Positions 29,572-38,207 of a stretch of 64,000 nucleotides of DNA are shown here, one piece after another. The notes under the pieces are model-generated. The model made no database searches. It was not told where the DNA came from and saw only the letters and a program-made list of their open reading frames with translations. The position numbers and the translations under genes were made by a program. Where the stretch lies: the NCBI RefSeq assembly GCF_000257905.1, contig NZ_AJJL01000078.1:1-64000 (forward strand), read 5' to 3'. This DNA is from Streptococcus mitis SK579 (lineage in GTDB: Bacteria; Bacillota; Bacilli; Lactobacillales; Streptococcaceae). Within the stretch, counting starts at the first letter, position 1. Each line of letters starts with the position of its first letter.

Positions 29572-30315
29572 TTATTTCTCTAATTCTAATAAAACACTAA
29601 GGGCTGATAAAGCGTAAAGTGGTGCTGTTTCTGCTCGTAAAATACGAGGACCAAGACCTGCCAATACTGCTCCCTTAGCTTCAAAACTTTCGATTTCTGC
29701 AGGTGACAGACCACCTTCTGGACCAAAAATAAAGAGCAGTTTTGCTCCTTTTTCAAGGCCACTAACTGCTTGTAAAAGCGCAGCGGATTCTCCTTCTTTA
29801 GCTGATTCTTCATAGGCTACTATGATAGAGTCAAACTGGTCCAGTTGAACTAGAAAGTCTAATTTTTTCTCGAAAAGTGTAACACTCGGTACTAGATTAC
29901 GCTTGCTTTGCTCTGCTGCTCCAAGGGCAATTTTTTCTAGTTTTTCAACCTTTTTACCCAATTTCTTACCATCCCATTTGGCGACCGACCAATCGGCAGG
30001 GAAGGCCCAAACCTGGCTGGCACCTAGTTCCGTCACTTTTTGAGCGATAAACTCCAGCTTGTCCCCCTTGGGAAAGCCGGATGCAATGGTCACTTGGACT
30101 GGCAGTTCCACATTGTCATCTAGTTCTTCTACCAATTCAAACTGACGGGCTTCCACATCCAGCACACGCGCCAAGCGCTTAATTCCATCATCAAAGACTA
30201 AAGTAACCTCATCATCTTCCTTCAGGCGCATAACCTGAAACATATGCTTGCTGGTCTCCTTGTCCTCGATGGTGACAGGAGAGACTGCACTACCCTTGAC
30301 AAAATACTGCTGCAT
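29572..30315 (-). CDS. rsmE: 16S rRNA m3U1498 methyltransferase RsmE
   Basis: A 247-residue SPOUT methyltransferase for U1498 of 16S rRNA. The trefoil-knot SAM site shows LLFIFGPEGGLSPAEIE (about 195-211) and LGPRILRAETAPLYALS near the end. I chose the ATG at 30315 (MQQYFVKG), which has GGAGG close upstream and begins one base after the prmA stop. Confidence 0.95.
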   Translation of the reverse strand: MQQYFVKGSAVSPVTIEDKETSKHMFQVMRLKEDDEVTLVFDDGIKRLARVLDVEARQFELVEELDDNVELPVQVTIASGFPKGDKLEFIAQKVTELGASQVWAFPADWSVAKWDGKKLGKKVEKLEKIALGAAEQSKRNLVPSVTLFEKKLDFLVQLDQFDSIIVAYEESAKEGESAALLQAVSGLEKGAKLLFIFGPEGGLSPAEIESFEAKGAVLAGLGPRILRAETAPLYALSALSVLLELEK

Positions 30316-30316
30316 G

Positions 30317-31267
30317 CTAGCCTCCAATCACACCAGAAATATCCTTGGTTTTCTTAAAGACACAGGCATTCCATTCCCCTTGAACCATGTGAGTTTCGAG
30401 GAAAAATCCAGCTGACTCAGCCGACTCGCGCACCATGTCCCACTTGTCCTTGATAATTCCACTCATGATGAGGTAGCCTTCATCCTTGACCAAGCGATAA
30501 GCATCATCCGTCAGATGAACGAGGATATCCGCCAAGATATTAGCTACAATCACATCTGCCTCAATCTCAACTCCCTTAAGCAAATCTCCTGCTGCTACAT
30601 GGATGTTTTCCATACCAGGGTTGAGTTCAATATTTTCCTGAGCCACACGAACCGCCACATCATCTAGGTCGTAGGCGAAAATTTCCTTAGCACCCAGAAG
30701 CGAGCTGGCAATAGAGAGGACACCTGAACCAGTCCCCACATCTAGCACTGTTTCACCACCACGAAGAACCTGCTCCAAAGCAAAGAGGCTCATCTTGGTA
30801 GTTGGGTGGGTTCCTGTCCCGAAGGCCATACCAGGATCTAGCTTGATAATCTTTTCTCCAGCAGTCGCCTCATAGTCTGTCCACGACGGCACGATGGTCA
30901 AATCATGAGTAATACGAGCTGGTTCATAATATTTCTTCCAGTTGTCTGCCCAGTCTTCCTCAGCCAAGGCAGTAGTCCCCATTTTGACCTCTCCCAAATC
31001 CATAAAATCTGTCAATTCTGCTAGACGAGCCTGCAAATCTGACTCAACCGTTGCTACATCAACTGTATCAGGGTAATAGGCTGTCACTACAATTTCTTCC
31101 TGTTGCTCAACCTCTGGGAAAATCTCGCCGAAGCGGTCAACATTTCCTACATAGTCCATGCTATCTTCAATCGCAACGCCTTGTGCTCCCAGCTCAATCA
31201 AGAGGTTGGAAACCAACTCCTCTCCCTCACGCTTCACTGTAACTTTTAACTCTTGCCATGTTTCCAT
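30317..31267 (-). CDS. prmA: Ribosomal protein L11 methyltransferase PrmA
   Basis: A 316-residue class I SAM methyltransferase that trimethylates L11. An N-terminal L11-binding domain (about 1-110) precedes the catalytic domain with [11 protein letters not shown] (about 166) and [14 protein letters not shown] (about 188); the NI(L)AD catalytic loop is [14 protein letters not shown]. The start METWQELKV at 31267 is the usual one; the frame extends 9 codons further. Confidence 0.96.
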   Translation of the reverse strand: METWQELKVTVKREGEELVSNLLIELGAQGVAIEDSMDYVGNVDRFGEIFPEVEQQEEIVVTAYYPDTVDVATVESDLQARLAELTDFMDLGEVKMGTTALAEEDWADNWKKYYEPARITHDLTIVPSWTDYEATAGEKIIKLDPGMAFGTGTHPTTKMSLFALEQVLRGGETVLDVGTGSGVLSIASSLLGAKEIFAYDLDDVAVRVAQENIELNPGMENIHVAAGDLLKGVEIEADVIVANILADILVHLTDDAYRLVKDEGYLIMSGIIKDKWDMVRESAESAGFFLETHMVQGEWNACVFKKTKDISGVIGG

Positions 31268-31372
31268 CATTAAGATACCAAGCCCGTCAAACACAAAGCC
31301 AAAATAGGAAACTCTCTGAAGACGTTTGTGTCTAAGAGAAGTTTATCTTTTTGGCACCGTGTTTAGGGCGGG

Positions 31373-31400
31373 TTCAGTTTAAAAATTTAACTGAACCATC
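31373..31400 (-). repeat. Hairpin after the Nudix gene
   Basis: GGTTCAGTT pairs with AACTGAACC around a 10-base AT loop just after the stop at 31405. It lacks a U tract, so it is a weak terminator at best. Confidence 0.4.
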
Positions 31401-31404
31401 CTTT

Positions 31405-31833
31405 CTAATCACTTACTTTTAAATAATCCCTCAATCTCCCCTGGAGCTGAGGCACTGCCTGTTTAGACTTCAAAAACTCCTCAATAGGCATCAGTTTATA
31501 GGCCTGTCCTTCATCTCCAAAGATAATATTGTCAAATTGTTCTTGTCTTAACTGACCAACCATAAAGACAGAGTGCCGACCTTCATAGAGCATACTTGGA
31601 TAAACCCTACTCCAAAGCAGACAATCCTCAGTCAGATGAAGCCCCAGTTCTTCATAAACTTCACGCGCAACGCACTCAAAAGGACTTTCATCCTCCTCTC
31701 GTCCCCCACCGGGCAGTTCCCACATATTGGGCCAGGGAATGCTTGCCTTATCATCGCGTAAGATAGTCAAGAGCCTATCCCCACAAAACAAAGCAATCTT
31801 ACAGCCTGTGAAATCAGAAATCTCTATTTCCAT
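31405..31833 (-). CDS. Nudix hydrolase
   Basis: 142 residues with the complete Nudix box GGGREEDESPFECVAREVYEELGL (Gx5Ex7REVYEExGL form, about 41-64). These hydrolyse nucleoside diphosphates linked to another group; the substrate is not predictable. It starts one base after the preceding membrane-protease gene ends, so is translationally linked with it. Confidence 0.92.
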   Translation of the reverse strand: MEIEISDFTGCKIALFCGDRLLTILRDDKASIPWPNMWELPGGGREEDESPFECVAREVYEELGLHLTEDCLLWSRVYPSMLYEGRHSVFMVGQLRQEQFDNIIFGDEGQAYKLMPIEEFLKSKQAVPQLQGRLRDYLKVSD

Positions 31834-31834
31834 A

Positions 31835-32902
31835 TTAGACTCCTTCGGTTAATTCCTTTTCCAGCTCTGCTAACAAGTTTTCATAATAGCATTTCTCGTC
31901 CCTCAACATTCGACTACTATCCATTTTCTGCTTAGCAATCTTCAGAGCCTTACGAGTTCGATCTATATCTTTCTTAACCTTTAATTGATACCAGGCTTGT
32001 ATCACCTGAAGATTGGACATCTTGAGAGACAGAAACGATTTGACCTGTCGAATACTAGCATATTGCTCCGCTTGCTCAAAATCTCCTTCCAACAAGGCGA
32101 TATGAAGCAGGGATAGTTGGGCAACTGTCTGCATCATCGGAGTAGTTGTCCTCTCAAGTAATGCTTGAAACTGCTGTTTAGCTAATTCTTCCTTTCCTTC
32201 CAAAATGGAAACTTCACCTTGCATACCTAATACACCATCCGCAAAACTCCCTCGTGCATCCTCAGGAACTGCTTGAACAAAGTCTTTCAAATCATATTCT
32301 TGAGGAGCCAGCAAAGTTTGAGCAGAATGTCTCAATACCAAGTAGGCGTATTTGGTATTTTCAGGGTGCTGTAGTAATTCCCAAATTTTTGCTCCATCGG
32401 TAATCCCAACTGGCAGAGCATTGAAGAGAAAAAGAGATAAATTTAGACAAATCCAAGTACCTGCAAAATACCAGTTTGTTGTCAAAAAACCAAAAAGTGT
32501 TGCTAATAATATCAAGCAAAGATGAACTATCAAGCCTCCTGAAAGCATCAAGATGATTCTTTGATCACTTTCATTCTCTTTTAAACCAATATACTGAGCA
32601 CCAACATTTTTTATAACTGCTGTTCGACTAAGATGAAGCCTGCCTGACTTTTTGGTTAAAAGAAAGTTTCCTAATCCAAAAGCTACCAGACGATAGCCTG
32701 TCAGATAACCACAAAATGCATGACCAAGCTCATGAAGAATAAAGATTACATACATGCTTAGAAAAGCGAAAGCATAACCAAAACTAAAAACTAATAATGC
32801 AGAATAGCCCAACTCTGCAAATGCGATGGTTCCACAAGCAAAAGCTAGCATCATCACAAGAACAGACACTGTCTGAATCAAATATGTCACAAGTTTTTTC
32901 AT
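31835..32902 (-). CDS. M50-type (site-2-protease-like) membrane protein
   Basis: 355 residues from the ATG at 32902 behind GGGAG. The N-terminal half has about five hydrophobic segments, the zinc motif HELGHAFCG (about 60) and a second metal-binding element NALPVGITDGAKIWELL (about 175), the LDG-type site of S2P proteases. The C-terminal half (about 200-355) is soluble, helical and repeat-like (EQVESILEGKEELAKQQF type), resembling TPR helices. Probably a membrane protease with a cytosolic sensor arm; substrate unknown. Followed by DUF3013 upstream at 18 bases. Confidence 0.8.
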   Translation of the reverse strand: MKKLVTYLIQTVSVLVMMLAFACGTIAFAELGYSALLVFSFGYAFAFLSMYVIFILHELGHAFCGYLTGYRLVAFGLGNFLLTKKSGRLHLSRTAVIKNVGAQYIGLKENESDQRIILMLSGGLIVHLCLILLATLFGFLTTNWYFAGTWICLNLSLFLFNALPVGITDGAKIWELLQHPENTKYAYLVLRHSAQTLLAPQEYDLKDFVQAVPEDARGSFADGVLGMQGEVSILEGKEELAKQQFQALLERTTTPMMQTVAQLSLLHIALLEGDFEQAEQYASIRQVKSFLSLKMSNLQVIQAWYQLKVKKDIDRTRKALKIAKQKMDSSRMLRDEKCYYENLLAELEKELTEGV

Positions 32903-32920
32903 AAACTCTCCCAATAATTC

Positions 32921-33391
32921 CTAGTATCTTGGATAAGGATAAAACTCTCCCTCTTCCAAGCCAACTTTTCCTTCTTCAAAGACTTCTTGATTCCATTCCA
33001 TGACAAATTCTTCTGCTTCTGGGTCTTCCAAAAAGTCCATAAGGGCATCTAGTCCAACCTCGGCAGTATCTTTAAGGAATAGCGCAAAATAAGCTAAAAA
33101 TTCACGAGAAAATCCTTTTTTAGGCAGGTAAGGTATGACAGTCAAATAGTCTTCTGCATTAACTGTTGACTTGGCAGGATTGTAAAAAAGCACTGCTTCC
33201 TCAAAGAGGATATCATCTGACGAAATCTCTCCGTCTTCATCCACCATCTCCACACCTGCAGCATTTTGCGCTTCCAATAGAAAACTCACTTCTACCGCGT
33301 GATTACGCTTGTCCCAACTAATCTCAAAGTCAAAGGGGAAGTTCTTCTCCAACTCTTCCTCTAAAACATCTAAAAATCCATATGTTGCCAT
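32921..33391 (-). CDS. DUF3013-family acidic protein
   Basis: 156 residues, strongly acidic, no membrane segment, starting MATYGFLDVLEEELEK. It matches the streptococcal DUF3013 family, function unknown. First gene of a run to the M50-like and Nudix genes with small gaps, suggesting one operon. Confidence 0.85.
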   Translation of the reverse strand: MATYGFLDVLEEELEKNFPFDFEISWDKRNHAVEVSFLLEAQNAAGVEMVDEDGEISSDDILFEEAVLFYNPAKSTVNAEDYLTVIPYLPKKGFSREFLAYFALFLKDTAEVGLDALMDFLEDPEAEEFVMEWNQEVFEEGKVGLEEGEFYPYPRY

Positions 33392-33576
33392 TTTGTCCTC
33401 TTTCTATGCGACTCTTAAATCGCCCCGATTGCTCGGAAATATGCTAAAATAGATACTACCATCTTACCACAAAATTATTTTATGTCCTAATTATACCATA
33501 TTACCTCATTTAAACCCTTGGTATTAGTGATTTTCTTAAAAGTCTGATTTCTTTATTTTTCCTGAAAAATCAATAT

Positions 33577-33597
33577 AAAAAGCCCTCAAAAGGGCTA
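33577..33597 (-). terminator. Terminator downstream of hicB
   Basis: Minus strand: AGCCCT, loop TTTG, AGGGCT, TTTT. Confidence 0.65.
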
Positions 33598-33682
33598 AGA
33601 AACCTATAAAATCAATAGACAAGTAACTAGCACAATTGAACGTGCTTTTTTATTGACTATTACCACGATACCACACTTAATC

Positions 33683-34135
33683 TTAAGCTTGAATTTTCTT
33701 ATCTGCAATAGCATCTGTCAAAGTCTGAGAAAAGTTAAGTCCCATTTCTCGTCCCAACTTATCTGCCCATCTTGGTATGGTCAAGGTCTTTTTAATTGGT
33801 TCCTGACTTCCTAGGTATTCTAATACATCAACAGATACCATAGAAATAAAAGATTTATCAAGGTCATAAGTTGACACGAAATCTTCATCATCTTTAAAAG
33901 GATCATTATCAATTAAAGACAAGCTATTGATATCTGATGGCTGGGGCAAATCTCCATCATTCTCTATCAAATCTGCAACAGTTATGCCTAACCACTCTGA
34001 ACCCATAGCCAAAGCCTCAGAAATCCCCGTACCTTGTGTAGCTGAGTATTCAAAATCTGGGAAATGAACAAAATAAGTCGCTTTTACCCCATCTGTATCA
34101 TCATAATAAAATAAAGCTGGATACGTAACTAACAT
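33683..34135 (-). CDS. hicB: HicB-family antitoxin
   Basis: 150 residues. The N-terminal RNase-H-like fold is visible (YPALFYYDDTDGVKATYFVHFPDFEYSATQG, then ISEALAMGSEWLG), and the C-terminal 45 residues (KKTLTIPRWADKLGREMGLNFSQTLTDAI) look like a DNA-binding ribbon- or helix-type tail. It neutralises HicA and likely autoregulates the pair. Toxin first, antitoxin 36 bases later, as usual for hicAB. Confidence 0.88.
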   Translation of the reverse strand: MLVTYPALFYYDDTDGVKATYFVHFPDFEYSATQGTGISEALAMGSEWLGITVADLIENDGDLPQPSDINSLSLIDNDPFKDDEDFVSTYDLDKSFISMVSVDVLEYLGSQEPIKKTLTIPRWADKLGREMGLNFSQTLTDAIADKKIQA

Positions 34136-34171
34136 CTCACTACCTCCATATCAAAAAGCAGGGGCTGAATT

Positions 34172-34351
34172 TTACAACCCAGCTTGCTTTCTTATCCCTC
34201 TTTCAGTGTACTTATTCAGTTCACCATGAGGGATTGTGATAGGTCTTTCCCCTTGCTTCTCCATTTTAATATGAGAACCTTTACCGCCTCTAGTCTTTAT
34301 CCAACCATGAGCCGTAAGGAGTTTAACCATCTCTTTTTGTGTCATAGGCAT
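34172..34351 (-). CDS. hicA: HicA-family mRNA interferase toxin
   Basis: 59 residues, double-stranded-RNA-binding-like fold with the active His in GGKGSHIKM (about 26) after the helix MTQKEMVKLLTAHGW. It cleaves mRNA. The ATG at 34351 has AGGAGGT nine bases upstream, so the longer frame to 34378, which would start within the -10 region, is rejected. Confidence 0.9.
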   Translation of the reverse strand: MPMTQKEMVKLLTAHGWIKTRGGKGSHIKMEKQGERPITIPHGELNKYTERGIRKQAGL

Positions 34352-34376
34352 AGCGCTTTTACCTCCTGACAACACC

Positions 34377-34405
34377 ATTATAACACGTGCTACACGTATT
34401 GTAAA
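34377..34405 (-). promoter_or_regulatory. hicAB promoter with tandem ACGTGT repeats
   Basis: Minus strand: TTTACA (34400-34405), 17-base gap, TATAAT (34377-34382). The gap contains ACGTGT-AGC-ACGTGT, two identical hexamers 9 bases apart, the probable HicB operator. Confidence 0.75.
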
Positions 34406-34426
34406 GGAGTAATACTTATTATTCTC

Positions 34427-34546
34427 TTATACATAAAAGCCCCTAGATGTGGTTCTAAGGGAAGTCTTATATAAACGGATAAGCAGAACTATCAGAGTTC
34501 CTGCTTTTCTCGACCCACTAGAAGTGGCTCGATTGAATCTTAACAT
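34427..34546 (-). CDS. 39-residue basic ORF over three hairpins
   Basis: An ATG at 34546 (or in frame at 34564) follows AGGAGAAGTA and encodes 39 residues beginning MLRFNRATSSGSRKAGT and rich in Arg, Ser and Thr. The same stretch forms three inverted repeats: 34511-34531, 34483-34504 and 34440-34462. It may be a real small protein, a structured RNA on either strand, or both. Not identified. It stops 22 bases before the hicAB -35. Confidence 0.45.
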   Translation of the reverse strand: MLRFNRATSSGSRKAGTLIVLLIRLYKTSLRTTSRGFYV

Positions 34547-34749
34547 TACTTCTCCTCTCTTCATTAAAAAATGATTATCACCCAAAATTATATTACGATT
34601 TTTCTAAAAGACTAGCAAAAACTACTAAATCAATACCTTCGGTAGAAGAGAAACTTGCATTGTCAGATAAACTGTTTCATCATTTACCATACTTTATTCA
34701 TTAGTAATATCCCTTGATTTGAAGTATAATATTGGAAAGGAAATCAGTA

Positions 34750-34965
34750 ATGAATTTAGAACAATATTTAGGAAAAGAAATTAGGATTGTTTTTGTTGAC
34801 GGACAAATTTTAGAGGGTCATTGTAATAGCTTTACAGGGAAACTTGATACGGAAGATGAACTCTATGATGAAATTACAATAAGAACAGATAAATATCCAT
34901 ATGTTGGATTTAATGAATCTGAAATCGCATCAATAGAGTTAACTCAAGATGGTATTACAAAATAA
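34750..34965 (+). CDS. LSM-like small protein
   Basis: 71 residues, predicted five-strand barrel: LGKEIRIVFVDGQILEGHCNSFTGK, then DEITIRTDKYPYVGFNESEIASIEL. Order of strands and the VDGQ-EG and IASIEL elements fit a bacterial Sm/LSM-type domain, so RNA or protein-surface binding is possible. The ATG at 34750 follows AAAGGA. The next gene starts 15 bases later. Confidence 0.65.
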   Translation: MNLEQYLGKEIRIVFVDGQILEGHCNSFTGKLDTEDELYDEITIRTDKYPYVGFNESEIASIELTQDGITK

Positions 34966-34980
34966 CAGGAGTTGCTTATC

Positions 34981-35385
34981 ATGAATAAAACTAAAAAAGA
35001 GAATTTAATTTTCATTGATGGTTGGGAGCATGTGCATTGCCCTGTATGTGGAACCTTAGTAGAAACTTATAATATTTGCGATGTTTGTCATTGGCAAAAT
35101 ACGGGAGCATTTAATATCGATGGTGGTCCTAATAAAATGACGCTTGCTGAAGCGAAAATGGCTTATAAAAGGAAGAACGACATGAATGAATCACAAAAGA
35201 CTTGGGAAATTGACGGGGAAATCTGGCTACATTGCCCTGTTTGCGGAACTGAAGTTATGGACTATGATATCTGTGACGTCTGTCAGTGGCAAAATACAGG
35301 AGAAACTAATATAGATGGCGGCCCTAATGAAATGACACTTGCAGAAGCCAAAGAAGCTTACGCAAAAGGGATTCCAATAATATAA
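34981..35385 (+). CDS. Double CPCC-type zinc-ribbon protein
   Basis: 134 residues made of two copies of one domain. Each copy runs HCPVCGT, then a Tyr/Ile/CysDVC pair, then WQNTG, NIDGGPN and MTLAEAK: copy 1 about residues 17-60, copy 2 about 78-125. Each has two CxxC knuckles, so probably binds one zinc. This is the cysteine-rich CPCC family, usually single-domain and of unknown function. The doubled form is an internal duplication. AACAGGAG precedes the ATG. Confidence 0.8.
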   Translation: MNKTKKENLIFIDGWEHVHCPVCGTLVETYNICDVCHWQNTGAFNIDGGPNKMTLAEAKMAYKRKNDMNESQKTWEIDGEIWLHCPVCGTEVMDYDICDVCQWQNTGETNIDGGPNEMTLAEAKEAYAKGIPII

Positions 35386-35397
35386 AAAAGAAAATTT

Positions 35398-35585
35398 ATG
35401 GAACTTGAAAACTTTAACAATAAGGTTGTTAAAATTACTGATACTGACAATAAAACATATGAAGAGATTTGTCTTTTTAACGATAAAGAAGTCTATGATG
35501 AAGAATATCTATCAAAACAGGAAATAGATGGATTAAACTATTCGAGAATGAAATTGTAACAGTTGAAATGATCAACAAAGATTAA
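35398..35585 (+). pseudogene. LSM-like gene broken by a one-base deletion
   Basis: The frame from the ATG at 35398 gives NKVVKITDTDNKTYEEICLF and stops at 35559 after 53 residues. Adding one A to the AAA run near 35540 restores an ending LFENEIVTVEMINKD with a stop at 35585. The restored 62-residue product has the same strand pattern as the LSM-like gene at 34750. A sequencing error in the A run would look the same. Confidence 0.6.
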
Positions 35586-35622
35586 ATGGAGTAAAAACTC
35601 CTTCTAATAGATAGCCACTATT

Positions 35623-35949
35623 TCACTTTTCAACCATGTTTATAATTTCTTTTAAGCTTGGTTTTGTTTTTCTGATTCTATCCCATGATCTCATTTTTAA
35701 AAAAGTCCCTAAATAGATACCGTTTATCTTTGGTAATTCGTTAGAAAGATTGTACCTCTCTCGAATCTCATCTTTATGACTTTCTACAAATTTGCTACGA
35801 GGTAAGCAATAAAAAATACCTTCCCCAAAATAACTTAAACCTTCATCAAATAGTTCAATAAGCTCTTCAGGTTTTACAAAAATCGATCTATTAACTCTAT
35901 CTTTGCCACTGGCAAAGGCTTTCTCCACAAATCTTTTATCTAGTCCCAT
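35623..35949 (-). CDS. Unknown protein, 108 residues
   Basis: Starts MGLDKRFVEKAFASGKDRV, charged and soluble, with EELIELFDEGLSYFGEGIFY in the middle and a basic C-terminal third (KMRSWDRIRKTKPSLKEI). It follows the 65-residue gene by 2 bases and clearly forms a pair with it. No family recognised. AT content is higher than in the housekeeping genes, like the rest of this islet. Confidence 0.6.
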   Translation of the reverse strand: MGLDKRFVEKAFASGKDRVNRSIFVKPEELIELFDEGLSYFGEGIFYCLPRSKFVESHKDEIRERYNLSNELPKINGIYLGTFLKMRSWDRIRKTKPSLKEIINMVEK

Positions 35950-35951
35950 CT

Positions 35952-36149
35952 TTATTTAACTCTCTCAAATTGTTTTAGTTCCAGAACAGTCAGTTCTTTA
36001 AATTCTTTTCCTGTTTCGTTTAAATATTTGTTGATTTTTCCAAGATTGTATTTCATAGGTGCTGGTTTCACTCCATTTGGTAAACCAACTAGTCCGTCAA
36101 GTTCCATAAATGACTTATTTTCAAGTAGCTTTGAATTTGAAGTATTCAT
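35952..36149 (-). CDS. Unknown protein, 65 residues
   Basis: Starts MNTSNSKLLENKSFMELDG, contains GLPNGVKPAPMKYNLGKINKY and a C-terminal helix (FKELTVLELKQFERVK). Small, soluble, first of a two-gene pair. The size and pairing would suit a toxin-antitoxin or toxin-immunity pair, but no catalytic motif supports it. Not recognised. Confidence 0.55.
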   Translation of the reverse strand: MNTSNSKLLENKSFMELDGLVGLPNGVKPAPMKYNLGKINKYLNETGKEFKELTVLELKQFERVK

Positions 36150-36541
36150 CTAGTTCCATTTTCCCCTTTTCAAATATTGCTATCTAAATTTATATCTACT
36201 ATGTACTTTATCAAGAAAATTTCCTAACTTGGTAATTCCGTTATTTCCACTACTTATCACCTCTCTTTTCATTATAGTTCATGCAATAACATTTAGCAAT
36301 GTTATTTCTCAAATCAGTAATTCCACTTCTTTAGACTCAACTATCATATTTTGAACTTTAAGGAAAATCCATTCTCTCATGCTGATACCTCTCCTCATTA
36401 AATTAAATAGTCAAAAAGATTCTATCTCACACCCTGAATATTACAAAACCATTGAAATATCACAACTAATAGGCTAGAATGGACATAGTAAGATATATTA
36501 GATGAGTCATTCTACTCAAATCCACGTTAGAAAGGACTGCT
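36150..36541. other. AT-rich intergenic stretch before rarA
   Basis: No convincing ORF, RNA or strong hairpin seen. It contains scattered T-rich pyrimidine tracts and is the boundary between the accessory islet and the conserved rarA region. Confidence 0.5.
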
Positions 36542-37813
36542 ATGCCAGACAATCTCGCGCTTCGCATGCGCCCTAAAACCATCGACCAGGTCATCGGTCA
36601 GGAACATCTGGTGGGACAAGGAAAAATCATCCGCCGCATGGTAGAAGCCAACCGCCTGTCCTCCATGATTCTCTATGGCCCTCCGGGAATCGGCAAGACC
36701 AGTATTGCCTCTGCTATCGCAGGGACGACCAAGTATGCCTTTCGAACTTTCAATGCGACAGTTGATAGTAAAAAGCGACTGCAAGAAATTGCGGAAGAGG
36801 CTAAATTCTCTGGTGGTCTCGTCCTATTACTAGACGAGATTCATAGACTAGATAAAACCAAGCAAGACTTCCTCTTGCCTCTCTTGGAAAGTGGACTGGT
36901 CATCATGATTGGGGCTACAACTGAAAATCCTTTCTTCTCTGTCACTCCTGCCATTCGTAGCCGTGTTCAAATTTTTGAGTTGGAACCTCTGTCTAACCAA
37001 GACGTCAAAGAGGCTCTTCAGATAGCTCTAAATAACCCTGAACGTGGTTTTGATTTTCCAGTAGAACTAGATGAGGATGCGCTGGATTTCATTGCGACCT
37101 CTACAAACGGAGACCTTCGTTCTGCCTTTAACTCACTGGATTTGGCAGTTCTCTCTACCCCTGAGAATGACGAGGGCATACGCCATATCACTCTAGACAT
37201 AATGGAAAATAGCCTGCAGCGGAGCTACATTACCATGGACAAGGATGGGGATGGACATTACGACGTACTCTCAGCCCTGCAAAAGTCCATACGAGGTTCG
37301 GATGTAGATGCCAGTCTCCACTACGCAGCACGCTTGATTGAGGCTGGTGATTTGCCTAGTCTCGCTCGTCGCTTGACTGTTATCGCCTATGAAGATATCG
37401 GTTTGGCCAATCCTGAAGCCCAGATTCACACCGTGACTGCTCTTGATGCTGCCCAGAAGATTGGGTTCCCAGAAGCCCGCATTCTCATTGCCAATGTCGT
37501 GATTGATTTAGCCCTTTCTCCAAAATCCAATTCAGCATACGTGGCTATGGACAAGGCTCTTGCCGACCTCAAAACATCAGGGCACTTGCCTATTCCGCGG
37601 CACCTGCGTGATGGGCACTACAGTGGAAGCAAGGAACTAGGGAATGCCCAAGACTATCTCTATCCACACAACTATCCTGGAAATTGGATTAAACAAGACT
37701 ATCTGCCAGAAAAAATCCGTAACCATCACTATTTCCAAGCAGAAGATACTGGTAAATATGAACGAGCTTTGGCTCAAAGAAAGGAAGCTATCGACCGTTT
37801 ACGAAAAATCTGA
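36542..37813 (+). CDS. rarA: Replication-associated recombination protein RarA (MgsA)
   Basis: A 423-residue AAA+ ATPase related to clamp-loader subunits, acting at stalled forks. Walker A YGPPGIGKTSIA (about 40-51), Walker B LLLDEIHRLD (about 96), sensor 1 GATTENPFF, and the C-terminal tetramerisation part with RHLRDGHYSGSKELG (about 350) are visible. Full length. Together with the 6S RNA and tRNA-Lys it marks the conserved left edge of the variable locus. Confidence 0.95.
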   Translation: MPDNLALRMRPKTIDQVIGQEHLVGQGKIIRRMVEANRLSSMILYGPPGIGKTSIASAIAGTTKYAFRTFNATVDSKKRLQEIAEEAKFSGGLVLLLDEIHRLDKTKQDFLLPLLESGLVIMIGATTENPFFSVTPAIRSRVQIFELEPLSNQDVKEALQIALNNPERGFDFPVELDEDALDFIATSTNGDLRSAFNSLDLAVLSTPENDEGIRHITLDIMENSLQRSYITMDKDGDGHYDVLSALQKSIRGSDVDASLHYAARLIEAGDLPSLARRLTVIAYEDIGLANPEAQIHTVTALDAAQKIGFPEARILIANVVIDLALSPKSNSAYVAMDKALADLKTSGHLPIPRHLRDGHYSGSKELGNAQDYLYPHNYPGNWIKQDYLPEKIRNHHYFQAEDTGKYERALAQRKEAIDRLRKI

Positions 37814-37879
37814 AATCCTTTTCAAAAAATTGCACTTTCCTCTTGATTTTTTTTGAAAAAGTGGTATCATATAAACATA

Positions 37880-38074
37880 GAAACGCTGTGGTGTACGACT
37901 TCACACTTAAGTGTTGACCGACTATTTTTTGTATTATTAGGGAAACAAAAGTCTTCTAACAGCATGTAGGCCGTCTCACACGGAAACAGCTTCAGTTAGA
38001 GCGAGTTGCCCACCTGCTTAATTGCGCGGGTTCAATACAAACCGTGAAGTTTCGGCACCAATACAGCTTTTTTC
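37880..38074 (+). ncRNA. ssrS: 6S RNA
   Basis: About 195 nt with a closing stem (GCTGTGGTG near 37885 pairing with CACC and ACAGC near 38056-38066), a long irregular stem through the middle and a T-rich end. A promoter (TTGATT, 16-base gap, TATCAT at 37865-37870) precedes it. Size, overall fold and position between rarA and tRNA-Lys agree with the Gram-positive 6S RNA that sequesters sigma-A RNA polymerase. Ends are approximate. Confidence 0.8.
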
Positions 38075-38077
38075 TTT

Positions 38078-38150
38078 GCCTCCTTAGCTCAGCTGGCAGA
38101 GCAGCGGACTCTTAATCCGTGGGTCACAGGTTCGATCCCTGTAGGGGGCA
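38078..38150 (+). tRNA. tRNA-Lys (anticodon CTT)
   Basis: 73 bases, acceptor GCCTCCT/AGGGGGC with discriminator A, D-arm GCTC/GAGC, anticodon stem GCGGA/TCCGT fully paired with loop CTCTTAA, T-arm CACAGG-TTCGATC-CCTGT. No encoded CCA. Its 3' end is copied three more times in the next 6 kb. Confidence 0.97.
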
Positions 38151-38194
38151 TCTAAATACAACAGGAAAAAGCCTTGTAAATCAAGGCTTTTTTT
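38131..38194 (+). repeat. tRNA-Lys 3' end plus terminator, copy 1 (parental att-like site)
   Basis: CCCTGTAGGGGGCATCTAAA, ACAACAGGAAAAAGCCTTG and the terminator AAGCCTTG/CAAGGCTTTTTTT. The same block recurs at 39104, 42203 and 43889. tRNA 3' ends with terminators are the classic integration target of tyrosine-recombinase elements. Confidence 0.8.
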
Positions 38195-38207
38195 GCTTGT
38201 CTATAAC

